From contig NC_077233.1 in NCBI RefSeq assembly GCF_027887165.1, positions 222,117,845 through 222,181,844 on the forward strand: a stretch of DNA of 64,000 nt. Direction: 5' to 3'. The stretch is from Monodelphis domestica (taxonomy: Eukaryota; Chordata; Mammalia; Didelphimorphia; Didelphidae). Each line of letters begins with the position of its first letter. Position 1 is the first letter of the stretch. Made by a program: the position numbers and the translations under genes. Of this stretch, positions 14,401 to 22,557 are shown in pieces. Below the pieces are notes generated by a model. The model ran no database searches. It was not told where the DNA came from and was given only the letters and a program-made list of their open reading frames with translations.

Positions 14401-17189
14401 CTGATACACTGTGGTACAATTGAATGTAATGAACTCCTCCATTAGTGGCAATGCAGTGATCCTGAACAACTTGGAGGGATCTACGAAAAAGAACACTATC
14501 CACATTCAGAGGAAACACTGTGTGAGTAGAAACACCAAAGAAAAACAACTGCTTGACTACGTGGGTCGAGGGGATATTGGGGATGTAGACTCTAAATGAA
14601 TATCCTAATGCAAACATCAACAACATGGAAATAGGTTTTGCTCAAGGACACATGTAATACCCAATGGAATTGCATATCAGCTGTGGGAAGAGCAGGGGAA
14701 AGGAAGGGAGGGAAAGAATATGATTCTTGTAACTAAGGAATAATGTTCTAAATGGAATTTTACTTAATTTTTAAAAAAAAAAAGAATTATTCTTACAAAG
14801 CTTTCAGTGCCTTTGCACATAAACTGGTAGTTTCTGTAATGCCTAGCAGTTCAAATTAAATATCATGTCAGTAGAGTAATAGTAATCTTATCTGTACTAA
14901 TAGGAAACAAGTTCAAAATATTCCAGGAACACAATTTGGGGGAACATAATCTGGGGGACGATATTTATTGCTAAGTATAAATAAGTAAAACATATATTAA
15001 ATGGAAAAGTGTTTAAAACTCTCAAAATGCTAAACTTCTATGTTAATATAAGTTGAGCTAAGCAGCAGAAGATGGGCACAAATGATTTTAAAATTTTCTA
15101 TCTACAAACCTGACTAGTCACAATTTATACATGTTTATGTATCTGTATGGATGGAATAGGCCAAATCCTATTAAAAAATTAAGAACCATCATAAAATTTT
15201 TCCAAGTTCTAATCAATGCCCATTTAACTTTTAGCTCATTACAAGAAAATTCCAGGACAAACAAGTCCCAACTCCTCTAAATTACAGCAACACTTGAATT
15301 GACCCTCTGACAAGGAATTTGAGAGCTTTTATGGAACTTCAGAAATTACCTCCTCTAATCCAATCCCCTATTTTAACACTTGAGAAAGCTTGAGGAACCC
15401 AAAGAACCTATTTTTTAAGGATGAAAAGACCCAGAGAAGTGAAGTGATTTGACCAAGGGTCATGCAGGGACCATGGTATAGAAGGAAAGAACATTAGATC
15501 ATGGTACAGTTACAGTACTTTGATTCTTTTTAAACTTAGTACCTGAATCATGACTGGGCAAGTCACTAAAGTCCTTTGGAGCTTTAGTTCCTCATTAGTA
15601 AAATGAAGGGGTTGTACTGCTAAGGTACCCTTCCTCTAACTCTATGATGCTCGTTATTAACTAGATTAATTAAACTAATATCCTCTGAAGTAAAATCTAA
15701 AGTCTTTTTCATTACACAATATATCTTTGAAAGAATATTCCTAAATCCAAATTATAAGAAATATTCTCCCTGATTTGGCAATTAAAAAACCTGTAAAAGA
15801 AAGCAGTGGATAATAAAGGTAGGATCTTATAAAATCTTCAGTAAGATTCTTGGGGTGGGGGCTGCATTTTCCTCACTGGAAAGTAATGCCAAGAACAAAA
15901 GAACCAGGATTTTTTCAAATATAGACACTTCAAAGAAGAAAAGATGTCTAATAATAATTTAGTCTTCCCCAACCAACACAGATAGATCCTTTGAGGAAAA
16001 AAATCAGGTCTCACAAAGGTGACCTAAACAATGCTTGCCACAGTATTTCACAAACCCTAAGGAAATTAGTCAATTAAAATTCTGCAAGGACAGGCCTTAT
16101 TTACTAAACTGTACAAGCTCCTCAAAGATTAAATAGTTTTTTTTTATGTACGACCATCAAGAATAAGGAGGGGGAAGAGTATCTGTAGGCAAACTTTCCA
16201 CCTGGTTTAAATTTAGAAATCCCTGTTGAGAAAAAAAACAAAACCCTAATTTCTTGGGGGAGGGAATTGCACGGGGCTCTCTTAGCGAGGGTGACAGTGG
16301 TCGTCTCCTCTCTGGGGAGGAGAAGTGTCTGGGAGAAGGTGGCTGGCCTCTAAAAACAGTGACTGTCTTAGGAAGGAATATGTGATGTGTCTTAAAATAA
16401 ATGCCTACTCTCGACAACCCAAAAGCAAAGGGATGTAGCACCTCGAAAGGCTCAGAATCTCTCGCACCCCTCGACTTCCCCTGGTCCATGGGGACGCGTG
16501 GGGAAGGGGCCAGCGAAAGGAAGCGGAAAAGGGGCCAGTCCCCAAGTTCGGCCCGGGCCCCGGAGCCCGGGCCCTGCCCCGGGAAGAGGGAGGAGCCCTC
16601 GTGCTACCTGCAGAGGTCAAGGCCGGGAGAGAGGCTGGCGGGGGTGGGGTAGACCCATCCGGGGTTTACAGGCCCCTGTGAGTGGTGCGCGGCTGAGCCA
16701 GGGCAGGGGCCAGGGAGCCCTTCCCGACCCGGCCCGGGGAGAGGAGAAGGGGACCTAAAGACCCCATTCTCCATCCCTGGGATCCCCATTGGGGATCTTC
16801 CCATTCCTGATCACCCTAACCCTGGGCCTCTAACCACCCCCCACGACAGGCATTCGTGCGAGCCAATGAGAGGGCGGGCTGGTCTCTAGTCCGCCAATAG
16901 AGAAAGAGAGGAAGGCGGTGCCGGGGCCAGGTTAGGTTGACGAGGCGGAAAGCTCTGGAAAGCATAGGCCGGCGCCCCGAAGCGGGTGGGCCGCCCTCTG
17001 TCCGGCCGTGAGTTCCGACTACCTGAAGAACAGGGTCCGGTACATCTGGTGTGCTTCGTAGTATTCGCCCTTCTCGACACTAGCGCGGAGCTTGCCTTCC
17101 ACCCGCTGGACCCCGCCACGGTTCCGGGCACTATTCCGAGCGCTTTCCTGCTCAGCCATCGCCGCCGCTGCCGCAGCTGCAGCCGCCAT
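2288..17189 (-). CDS. GET4: GET4, 5' five coding exons (gene continues past left edge)
   Basis: GET4 (TRC35) is a cytosolic alpha-solenoid protein. It bridges UBL4A and BAG6 and hands tail-anchored membrane proteins to the GET3/TRC40 ATPase for insertion into the ER. Five coding exons on the minus strand (17023-17189, 7667-7745, 7082-7163, 5949-6098, 2288-2426) join in frame over GT-AG introns and give about 205 residues. They are closely similar to the recalled human protein: [100 protein letters not shown] and [12 protein letters not shown]. Exons coding for the C-terminal third, starting near FLCLKNK in human, were not found and should lie left of position 1. Intron 1 is the largest at about 9.3 kb. 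SUN1 lies upstream in the same orientation, as in human. No break was seen, so the gene looks functional. Confidence 0.96.
3075..3390 (+). repeat. L2 (CR1-clade LINE) 3' fragment
   Basis: Order of motifs as in L2 3' ends: 'tcaaggtctagctcaaatgcc', 'gaaacttatctccatc', 'aggataagtgctctgtcctgt', then a 'tgcctaataat' terminal block. It is highly diverged. Confidence 0.6.
4345..4545 (+). repeat. MIR-type SINE relic
   Basis: Diverged MIR features in order: 'ggtgtggccttggtcaagtaa' core, 'gcctcagcttattcatttgtaaaatgaggg' block and a 'ggtcttttctagttct' end. Confidence 0.7.
4684..4877 (+). repeat. Marsupial CORE-SINE copy
   Basis: Full head-to-tail copy: 'ggggcaggttggtggctcag', 'gtgtgaccctgggcaagtca', 'taccttggaagcaatactta' and a 'gtaagagtttaaag' end. 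Confidence 0.9.
5680..5840 (-). repeat. MIR-type SINE relic, inverted
   Basis: Reads as inverted MIR: 'gggaaactgagaccaacaga', 'ggttacacaggtagtaaat' and 'cagagctgggatctgaat'. Confidence 0.75.
5949..6098 (-). CDS. GET4: GET4 coding exon 4
   Basis: This 150-bp exon encodes [18 protein letters not shown] and then [19 protein letters not shown] and [11 protein letters not shown], almost unchanged from human. It begins two bases into a codon, ends one base into a codon, and has a GTAAAG donor. It covers the most conserved helices of the solenoid. Confidence 0.97.
6380..6850 (-). other. GC-richer island in GET4 intron 3, possible solo LTR
   Basis: This 470-bp block is much richer in G+C and CpG than the intron around it (e.g. 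'ccgccaagc', 'gactcgcggg', 'aaagcggcggagagg'). On the minus strand it holds an AATAAA followed by a 'ctgtgactccatt' segment, reminiscent of the R region of a retroviral LTR. I see no internal viral genes, target duplication or match to a known family. An LTR, another transposon or a retrocopy are all possible. Confidence 0.3.
7082..7163 (-). CDS. GET4: GET4 coding exon 3
   Basis: This 82-bp exon encodes [19 protein letters not shown] followed by AKVTDELL and the first base of a split Glu codon. The donor is GTGAGA. The flanking phases match exons 2 and 4 exactly. Confidence 0.95.
7667..7745 (-). CDS. GET4: GET4 coding exon 2
   Basis: This 79-bp exon begins with the last base of the Arg codon split with exon 1. 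It encodes [19 protein letters not shown] and then LFFSHSQ, the second helical hairpin of the TPR-like solenoid. The acceptor is TTGTAG and the donor GTAAGT. Confidence 0.95.
8005..8140 (+). repeat. MIR-type SINE relic
   Basis: 'gaagataaaggtttaaatcc', 'tagtttcatctgtaaaatgag' and 'ctaaggtcccttccaac' follow the MIR order; the core is degraded. Confidence 0.65.
9808..9988 (+). repeat. Marsupial CORE-SINE copy
   Basis: Head 'ggtgctgctaggtggctcag', core 'atgtgatcctgggcatgtta', tail 'ttctaagacagaaggcaaag'. Part of the pre-tail region is missing compared with the full copies. Confidence 0.85.
10240..10268 (+). repeat. G-run tract with G-quadruplex potential
   Basis: Runs of 7, 7 and 6 guanines separated by A and ATA, followed by short GG pairs. 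The runs are long enough to supply four GGG tracts. On the GET4 RNA strand the tract is C-rich, so any G4 would form in the DNA non-template strand or in an antisense RNA. Confidence 0.7.
11860..12385 (+). mobile_element. Old L1 3'-end fragment
   Basis: Contains the L1 3' block seen in the younger copies but diverged: 'atagtcaaaaattggaaaca', 'tgcccaccaattgggaaac', 'aacaaattgtggtacctgaa'. It ends in an A-rich tract. Strongly decayed. Confidence 0.75.
12402..12553 (+). repeat. Marsupial CORE-SINE, internally deleted
   Basis: Good head (gggcagctgggtggttcc) and core (gctgtgtgaccctgggcaag). The usual pre-tail segment with 'gccttggaaccaatac' is missing, and the sequence jumps to 'gattctaagaaggaaggta'. 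It lies directly 3' of the old L1 A-tail. Confidence 0.85.
13291..14781 (+). mobile_element. 5'-truncated L1 with intact target-site duplication
   Basis: Carries the C-terminal part of L1 ORF2 (e.g. [36 protein letters not shown]) and the full 3'UTR, ending in a poly-A run. The 13-bp duplication 'aagaattattctt' flanks it at 13278-13290 and 14782-14794. This is the mark of target-primed reverse transcription and shows a fairly young insertion. The ORF2 remnant is interrupted, so the copy is dead. Confidence 0.93.
15320..15470 (-). repeat. MIR-type SINE relic, inverted
   Basis: 'atgaaaagacccagagaagt', 'gaagtgatttgaccaagggtc' match inverted MIR order. Confidence 0.6.
15475..15655 (+). repeat. 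MIR-type SINE relic
   Basis: 'gactgggcaagtcactaaag', 'tagttcctcattagtaaaat' and a 'taaggtacccttcctctaac' end. It lies back to back with the inverted copy at 15320-15470. Confidence 0.65.
17023..17189 (-). CDS. GET4: GET4 coding exon 1
   Basis: The ATG at 17189 opens a frame of Met, nine alanines, then MAEQESARN and [19 protein letters not shown], ending in RTLFF plus AG before a GT donor at 17022. A second in-frame ATG at 17159 aligns with the MAEQ of human. The upstream ATG is chosen because human also has a short Ala run before it (MAAAAMAEQ). The alanine tract is longer here. The first ATG sits in ATGGCGGC, which also resembles a YY1 site. Confidence 0.95.
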
Positions 17190-17349
17190 CTGGGGGCCCG
17201 CGCAGAGAGCAGGCGCTGAGGCTGCCGCAGCCCGTGGTCACTCTCCAACCTCCCCGGCTTCCGTCCTGGCGGCGGCCCGAGGGCTTCTACGGTGGCTTGC
17301 AGGGAACAGTCGTAGGCGCTTCAGCGGGCGTGTCGGCGATGTGCCATTC

Positions 17350-17355
17350 CACGTG
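17350..17355. promoter_or_regulatory. E-box CACGTG (USF/TFE type)
   Basis: On the gene strand the site reads GGTCACGTGG, close to the GTCACGTG core bound by USF and TFEB/TFE3. It lies about 160 bp upstream of the GET4 ATG. Regulation by those factors is inference. Confidence 0.5.
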
Positions 17356-17486
17356 ACCTCACGGGAGGGGACGCGGCAGTAGCCGCGAAGGCAGACCGAG
17401 AGAGAAGGCCTACTGGGGCGGGCCGCAACCCAACAGAGGCGGAGCTACAACCGCCCCGCCCGGGGACTGGGGACGGAGGCGGCGAG

Positions 17487-17494
17487 TGACGTCA
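17487..17494. promoter_or_regulatory. Full palindromic CRE (TGACGTCA)
   Basis: A perfect 8-bp CREB/ATF site, about 300 bp upstream of the GET4 ATG inside the CpG island. Full CREs near CpG-island starts are often functional; use here is inference. Confidence 0.6.
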
Positions 17495-17597
17495 CAATCG
17501 CCATGTGTAGGCGGCGCGTGGGGGCTTAAAAGGACGGTGTGCCCACGTTCTGAGAACCTGGCGTCTGGAATCGGAAAAGCGCCCTCAACTCTTAAGA

Positions 17598-17606
17598 CGC
17601 ATGCGC
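17598..17606. promoter_or_regulatory. NRF1-like site (CGCATGCGC)
   Basis: Palindromic GCATGC core with flanking C/G, close to the NRF1 consensus GCGCATGCGC. It sits at the upstream edge of the CpG island, just before the tandem repeat. Confidence 0.45.
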
Positions 17607-17612
17607 TCCCCT

Positions 17613-17962
17613 CCCATGCTTCCCACCTTTAACTGGTATCCCTTGGGCGTGCCTGACGCGTTATTCCGTTTTCCGGTACAGCTCACCTGGAATCTCACCT
17701 CGCCTTCTGGTCTTAGTCAGGGCCTACCTTTCCCATGCTTCCCACCTTTAGCTAGAATCCCTTGTCCCTTGGGCGTGCCTGACACATTCCGTTTTCCGGT
17801 ACAGCTCACCTGGAATCTCACCTCGCCTTCTGGTCTTAGTCAGGGCCTACCTTTCCCATGCTTCCCACCTTTAGCTAGAATCCCTTGTCCCTTGGGCGTG
17901 CCTGACACATTCCGTTTTCCGGTACAGCTCACCTGGAATCTCACCTCGCTCTCTTGTCAGTC
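17613..17962. repeat. 119/123-bp tandem repeat, three copies, upstream of GET4
   Basis: Copy 1 is 17613-17731 (119 bp), copy 2 is 17732-17854 (123 bp), and copy 3 starts at 17855 and loses similarity after about 98 bp. Copies 2 and 3 are identical over that stretch. Copy 1 differs by small indels and substitutions near 'ctggtatcccttgggcgtg'. Each unit holds 'ttccgttttccggtacagct'. An open frame of 131 codons runs through the array, but its 41-residue period only mirrors the DNA repeat and I do not call it a gene. Confidence 0.95.
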
Positions 17963-19515
17963 AAGGCCCCACACTAGAGGCAAAGTGTCTCTGTGAGCGA
18001 CTAAAGACCGAGGATACCTTAAAAGTTTAGGGCCTAAACTAATGAATGAGCCCCTTCCCGAAGGAGCCCTTCTCAGCTAATCCGAAGGCTATCTTGATCT
18101 GTTACTTGGAAGCAGCCTCAACTTAACCTTGCTTGCTTCTGCCACTCATTCCTGAAGATTTAAAATTAAACAGTTTTACTTTCCCTACACTTCTAGCACA
18201 CTAGGGCTTAATTTCGTTCATCTTTCCTTTTAACTGGTAAAACTTGACTGTTCTGTGGCATCCATTAATCCACTCTTTTTCTTTAAGGTCACCATCACAC
18301 CCAGCTATCTGGGCAATTTAAATTATCATTAAGAGATTTTTTTTTCCTTGTCTTAAGAATGAAGCCCAGAAATACTTTTTCTATTCCATTAATATCTTCA
18401 AACTACTTATGGCATAAATAATGGCTAATGATAAAAGACAAATTGGTAATGTTATTTCCCTAATGGAAAAAAATGTTCATTGCAAAAGTAATATGGCACC
18501 TTTGGGTTAAAATATGAAAGAGAAATCTGTATAAAAATAATTTGAGTGTTAGCCACTTTAATTGCCATTTTGTGACCCTAATAAAAATGAAACTCAGAAA
18601 CAGTTTATCCTAATATGGTTTATAAAATTTCCCTCATACTTAACTGTTCCTGATATGCTTAATTCTCATAAGATTATTCTTCAGTTTGTTCAGTATTTAC
18701 ATAGATTGAAAACGTCCATGGAAATCACTGCCATACCTATATGAGAATATGAATCCAAAAAGGTACACAGAAAGAGCAAACAGTGAATCCTTTCACAATA
18801 TAGGGTTAACCTTGTAGAACAGCATTTGCATCTAAATTGTCTGTACTTTCCACAGTGCAATAAATCTTAACTTCATTCAGTTTTATTTGAAATGTCATTT
18901 CATAGTGTGGTTATAATGGAAAAAAACAATCAAAAGATCCAAGTTCTAATCACTGAGAGTCCACTTTCCAGTTGGGACCAATCAGTACCTGAGTTTCCTC
19001 TGAAAAAAGTGGAGAATAAGATTGCATTTTTCAGCTGTCATAATCAGTGATATATTCTAACATCCTGGAATGAAAGTAATTTAAAAGATTATCCAAGTAT
19101 TATGTTGTATTAAAAAAGCCTCAGTTTATTTGTAGTTATATTGTAATACTTATTTGAGACTTATGCATAAACTAAGCACCTTTGTGATTGGGGGCTATCT
19201 GTTCCAGGCAGCTTTTATCTTCCTTTTCATTTGAGTTAGTTAATGAGAAAAAATCTGGACAGGTGGAAGGGGAGAAATATGTGGGAAGAGATTATCCTTC
19301 AAAATACTTGCTCTGAGTTTGACCTGGATGACTTTAAAGACTATATATAATATGTACTTATATTTTAAAATTATTTGTTCAATTATGCAATTAATGGCTG
19401 TTTACGGTACTGAGACATAAGCAGCAAAAAAGTATTTACTTAAAAGTATCTAATGGATGAATAATATTAAAGTTATTAATAGACCCCACATTTTGTGGCA
19501 GAAACTGCATAAACT
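17963..19515. other. Intergenic spacer between GET4 and the SUN1 poly(A) site
   Basis: AT-rich spacer. It holds a MIR-like trace at 18900-19030 ('caagttctaatcactgagag', 'ctgagtttcctctgaaaaaa'). I see no gene or RNA in it. SUN1 and GET4 are thus about 2 kb apart, tandem on the minus strand. Confidence 0.55.
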
Positions 19516-21340
19516 GAGAAAAGAAATAAACTGTTTATTATTAATTTGAAATATTACATGCACTTTTAAAAATTAAAAACTCTTTATTTAAACATCTCAA
19601 TAGTATCTTGTGAATTTGGAGGCAGCAAAAGAAACACTACCAAAGACAAATATCTTGAAAAGCATTTACAAAAATACATTGCACAAAGTCCTATCTTGCA
19701 TCTTTAAAAATAAATTAGTATTCAAAATATTCCCATCCCAAGCCCCAAATTTAATTTACACAGGATAATTTTGATTTATATATTTAACCTATAATATATG
19801 AAATACCTGTACATATTTTATCCAACTTCTCTGTAGGCATTAGTTCCATTTTTTAAAATAGTGAACAAATGCTAATTTATGGAGTTTCTAAAATACATTT
19901 GAGGACTGTTGTGCAATATACATAAAACTCTATTCAGGAAACCAGTCAGCACCATCATTTTAAGCCTTTTCTGAAAATACAACATTTATGATAACACCCA
20001 AAACTGTTCTGACCCCCCCCAAATAGACAAATTAAGGTAAACTATTGGTATAGATCATGTAAATTGCAGAAAATTCATTTATAAAGACTTTCCAATAAAA
20101 TGTTTAAAATATTAAATGTTAATCACAATCAAATAAGCCCCTAAGGATCAGTCAAGCAGGAATGCTACATGCAGTTGTATAATATAATGCAAACCCCAGT
20201 TATATCCAGTAAAAATGCTCTTGTAGAGAAAAACAATGGCCTTAAAATATAATAATGACAGCTGAACCTGCCTCTACTTTAGTTAATATACTTTCAATAA
20301 AATGTGACCAGTGGATTAAAAATACAACTGTTAACATATCAGCATTGGTTCTTAAGCAGAATTCAAAACCAAAGTATTCTACTTTTCTCAGATCTTAAAT
20401 TTATCTTTTTAGTGCATGACCCAGACTAACCCAATTAATTTAATTGTAATAAACATCATTCAGACCTGAGATTTGAGTTGTCATTTTAGATCCAGTTCAT
20501 TCTTAAAACTAAGACCTTTCAATACACTTATGAAATAAAATTCTTTATTTTGCTCAATTAGTATTAGGAGACAGACTAACCACTTTGAAAAGCTGGATCA
20601 AGAATAAGAGCAAGCCAGAAAATAAATTTGAAAGGTATTCCTCCTCAGTCTGTGTCCCATTCCTCCTTCCCACCCCAACCCTAAATATGGCAAAGTAAAG
20701 TAACATCCTGTGTCTGGGTTAAGGCAAGTACTCACTAATCCTGAAGAATAGGAGTTTAAGTTGCTGATAAAAAATTAGACATTTTGGTTGCATCATTTTT
20801 CCCTGACAGTAATAAGTATAAGATTTAATAGATGAAATACATATATCAAAAAAAGTCATCAAAAATCTAGTGAAAAAAAAAGCAAAGAATTGAGACTAAA
20901 ATCTTAAGGAACATTTAAAATATTTTAATGTCTATTTGCCTTGTTCCTAGTGCCAGGTAAATAAAAGTGTATAGATGAATTTTATGTTAAAATAGATTCT
21001 GAAGTTGAAAAACAAAAGGAAATGGTTTAGTTAACAATACAATTCAAATTGGGTACAAGAGACATCACCTGTTTTGTTAAACTGATCTTTGTGAACCAGA
21101 GTATTCAGCATGCAGTTTCTCAGCGTGACCATTTGTATAATAAAGTTGTCAATGGTAAGCTGAGTATCAGAATATTTTATCAGTTGAATATATGTTGTCT
21201 TGCTGGCAGTCTTGTGAAGTTTATTACAAAGGATAATTTTATCCTGTGGTAGAACATGCCCTCATCCACAAGGGATTCCAGTGTTTCAGGTTGTTTGGTA
21301 TATACAAAAATGTACAAGAAAAATAATGTAGAGGGTATTT
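19516..21340 (-). other. SUN1: SUN1 3'UTR and poly(A) region
   Basis: The segment follows the SUN1 stop without another splice site that I can defend. It ends near two AATAAA hexamers on the minus strand (+ strand TTTATT at 19583-19588 and 19534-19539). The upstream hexamer near 20540 could give a shorter transcript. The region is AT-rich and nearly free of recognisable interspersed repeats, unlike the introns, which fits a retained UTR. The exact cleavage site is not known. Confidence 0.5.
19583..19588 (-). terminator. Candidate SUN1 polyadenylation signal (AATAAA)
   Basis: Canonical hexamer on the minus strand about 1.75 kb past the stop codon. A second AATAAA lies about 50 nt further on, at 19534-19539, and either could be used. 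Confidence 0.45.
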
Positions 21341-21454
21341 TTACTTGATGGGTTCTCCATGTACTCTGAAGCGATAGAGACATGTGTATTCAGGATGGCC
21401 CCAATTAGATAAAATCCGAAGTTCCACAATCTGGAAAGCTTTTCCAGGGCTCTT
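21341..21454 (-). CDS. SUN1: SUN1 last coding exon with stop
   Basis: Encodes [37 protein letters not shown] and a TAA stop. The Cys in EYTCLYR pairs with the GNCWAF cysteine in SUN2 (Cys705). The C-terminus is complete, and the length from the SUN domain start matches the mammalian proteins. Confidence 0.98.
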   Translation of the reverse strand, partial: KSPGKAFQIVELRILSNWGHPEYTCLYRFRVHGEPIK

Positions 21455-22507
21455 CTTAAAAAAGAAAACCAAAAAATATGCATTATTTTATATTTTTAAC
21501 AAACACACACAAATCCATCAATTATTTATCTTGATAATAAGAAACACAGGTTTGAATCCTAGGCCCTGAAACTTTTGAGCTAAAAAGCTGTTGGAATTTC
21601 TCTGAGCCTGAATTTCTACATCAGCCAAGATGAAAAGGAGAGGTTTTCTTGACATGAATTACTATAAGGTGGTGATGGTGAGTGAACCTTTTAGAGACAG
21701 AGTACAAGACTCCACCTCCAACCCCAGACTGAGTGCCATGCCAGTCCCCCTCCAGTGACCTCATGCCATGCCCCCTCCATCCCACACACAGGGGAGAAGA
21801 AAGCACTCCCATTCAGCTGCTGGGCAGAGGGGTGGGTAAAGTGAGGAATGTCCTCAGGGATTATAGAGAAGGGGATGGGTACAGCTCTTCAGTCTGTGAG
21901 CCACCCACCTTACCCACTAGGTTGCTGGGCAGAGGGGTGGGGAATGTGAAAATGTCATCGGGCACAGTGGAGAGGGGGAAAGGAGCAGCTCCACTTGAGT
22001 CCTTCAGCCTTTTCTAATAACAAACTGGGGGAAGGGGGGGAAGGGGAAGGAGGAGGAGAATGGAATGGGATTTGCCCATAGAGAGCACTCAGTATAATCT
22101 TTGGCACCTGTGCCATAGGTTTGCCATCACTGCTATAAGGAGTTCCTGAATCAATAATACACACACACATATATAAAATTGTCTTTTTGTCCTTTACTTA
22201 GCTCTTTCAAAATATGCAACAACAGGGCAACTAGGTTCCACAAAGGATAGAGTACCAGGCCTGGACAAGAGGACCTAGGTTTAAATGTGGCCTCAGACAT
22301 GTTCTAGCTGTGTAACTCAGTGGATTGAGAGCCAGGCCTAGAAATTGGAGATCTAGGTTCAAATCTGGCCTCAGACACTTCCTAGCTGTGTGACCATGGG
22401 CAAGTCACTTAGCCCCCAGTGCCTAGCCCTTACTGCTCTTCTGCCTTGGAACCAATACATAGTATTGATTCTACGATGGAAGGTAAGAGTTTAAAAATAA
22501 AAAGAAA

Positions 22508-22557
<50 letters not shown>

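Larger units (their letters stand above)
7746..17022. other. GET4 intron 1
   Basis: A 9.3-kb first intron. It holds MIR-like (8005-8140, 15320-15470, 15475-15655) and CORE-SINE (9808-9988, 12402-12553) copies. It also holds an old L1 3' end (11860-12385), a younger 5'-truncated L1 with target duplications (13291-14781), a G-run tract (10240-10268) and the right part of the promoter CpG island (from about 16440). No coding exon was recognised; the 8140-8400, 10300-11700 and 14800-15300 stretches show nothing I can name. Confidence 0.6.
16440..17620 (-). promoter_or_regulatory. GET4: CpG-island promoter of GET4
   Basis: This is the only long GC-rich, CpG-dense tract in the window. It surrounds the GET4 start codon and the first part of intron 1. 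It lacks a clear TATA box and carries GC boxes (e.g. GGGCGGG at 16872-16878, GCCCCGCCC near 17452), a CCAAT at 16863-16867, an E-box, a full CRE and an NRF1-like site. This fits a broadly expressed housekeeping promoter. The transcription start is not visible but should lie between the ATG (17189) and about 17550. Confidence 0.9.

Noticed and set aside
16157-17382. Several overlapping frames of 66-120 codons on both strands in the CpG island
   Set aside because: GC-rich DNA lacks stop codons by composition; only the GET4 exon 1 frame matches a known protein.
17601-17996. 131-codon plus-strand frame upstream of GET4
   Set aside because: Its 41-residue internal period simply follows the 123-bp DNA repeat; there is no gene structure or recognisable domain.
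21621-22170. Short frames around 21.6-22.2 kb as genes
   Set aside because: They lie within the hAT MITE and low-complexity flank.
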